A DNA stretch of 31,095 bases from a virus. The stretch lies in the IMG/VR virus record IMGVR_UViG_3300025423_000063, positions 1 through 31,095 of that record; one strand, given 5' to 3'. Below the pieces are notes generated by a model. That model was not told the DNA's origin, made no database searches, and worked only from the letters and a program-made list of their open reading frames with translations. This document shows positions 30,977-31,095 of this stretch, piece after piece. How positions within the stretch are numbered: position 1 is the first letter of the stretch; the number at the start of each line of letters is the position of its first letter. Made by a program: the position numbers and the translations under genes.

Positions 30977-31095
30977 GTGTTTTCTTCTATTAATTCTTCC
31001 ATTGCAGCGCGAGCATCACCATCAATGGTAACACATGATTGTGCAATTTCTTGGAATGCATGTGGAACTTTTTTAATAGAATATAAAAGAGATTT
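30973..31095 (-). CDS. 3' end of an unidentified gene (cut by the window edge)
   Basis: On the minus strand an open frame enters at the right edge and runs 40 codons to TGA at 30973-30975. The visible C-terminus includes KVPHAFQEIAQSCVTIDGDA and RAAMEELIEENT, a well-formed helical, acidic end with codon use like the neighbours, so it is probably a real gene. Too little is visible to name it. Its stop overlaps the -35 of the rnh promoter. Confidence 0.6.
   Translation of the reverse strand, partial: KSLLYSIKKVPHAFQEIAQSCVTIDGDARAAMEELIEENT

Overview
The window looks like part of the genome of a lytic T4-like myovirus (contractile tail). The evidence is a run of recognisable T4-type structural and replication genes: gp6, gp25, gp53, gp48, gp4, gp26, gp8-like, gp32, gp59, gp33, RNase H and PhoH. 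Genes are tightly packed, mostly with gaps of 1-25 nt or short overlaps, and the DNA is AT-rich. No photosynthesis genes are seen. A permuted two-piece tmRNA whose tag has the NDN core typical of alphaproteobacteria suggests an alphaproteobacterial host. The low G+C would fit a SAR11/Pelagibacter-type marine host, but the exact host is inference.

Layout. (1) 32-19315, minus strand: one baseplate operon of 13 genes, transcribed from a late-type TATAAATA box at 19340-19347. In order of transcription they are gp48, gp53, gp27-like hub, a gp5-like OB-fold plus tail lysozyme, two small proteins, a spike beta-helix with a C-terminal M15-type peptidase, an unknown structural protein, gp25, gp6, a gp7-position wedge protein, gp8, and a giant DUF4815-type protein followed by a separate cistron resembling its missing C-terminal part. 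(2) 19361-24178, plus strand: gp4, a conserved unknown, a tail-tube-fold protein, gp26, a gp51-like small chaperone and the tape measure. A back-to-back TATAAATA box at 19326-19333 drives this block. (3) 24175-26415, minus strand: gp32, a small zinc-finger protein, gp59, gp33 and a small unknown. (4) 26522-26992, plus strand: a freestanding GIY-YIG homing endonuclease with its own late-type box. (5) 26976-27348, minus strand: the tmRNA gene with promoter and terminator. (6) 27365-31095, minus strand: a PD-(D/E)XK nuclease, PhoH, four small genes, a DUF6433-like protein, RNase H, a sigma-70-like promoter and the end of one more gene.

How it fits together. The two divergent late blocks build the baseplate, tube and tail-length ruler and finish the head. 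gp33 is the late-transcription co-activator that would serve the TATAAATA boxes. gp32, gp59 and RNase H belong to the replication fork.

The two strongest unusual signals are (a) the complete permuted tmRNA: acceptor arm first, an intervening segment closed by a perfect 8-bp inverted repeat, then the coding arm with tag ASNDNVPYSAMKVAA; and (b) a textbook -1 ribosomal frameshift cassette at the end of gene 26 (seven T residues, 8-nt spacer, 9-bp bulged hairpin). It would fuse gp26 to the gp51-like ORF just before the tape measure, the arrangement known from lambda G/GT.
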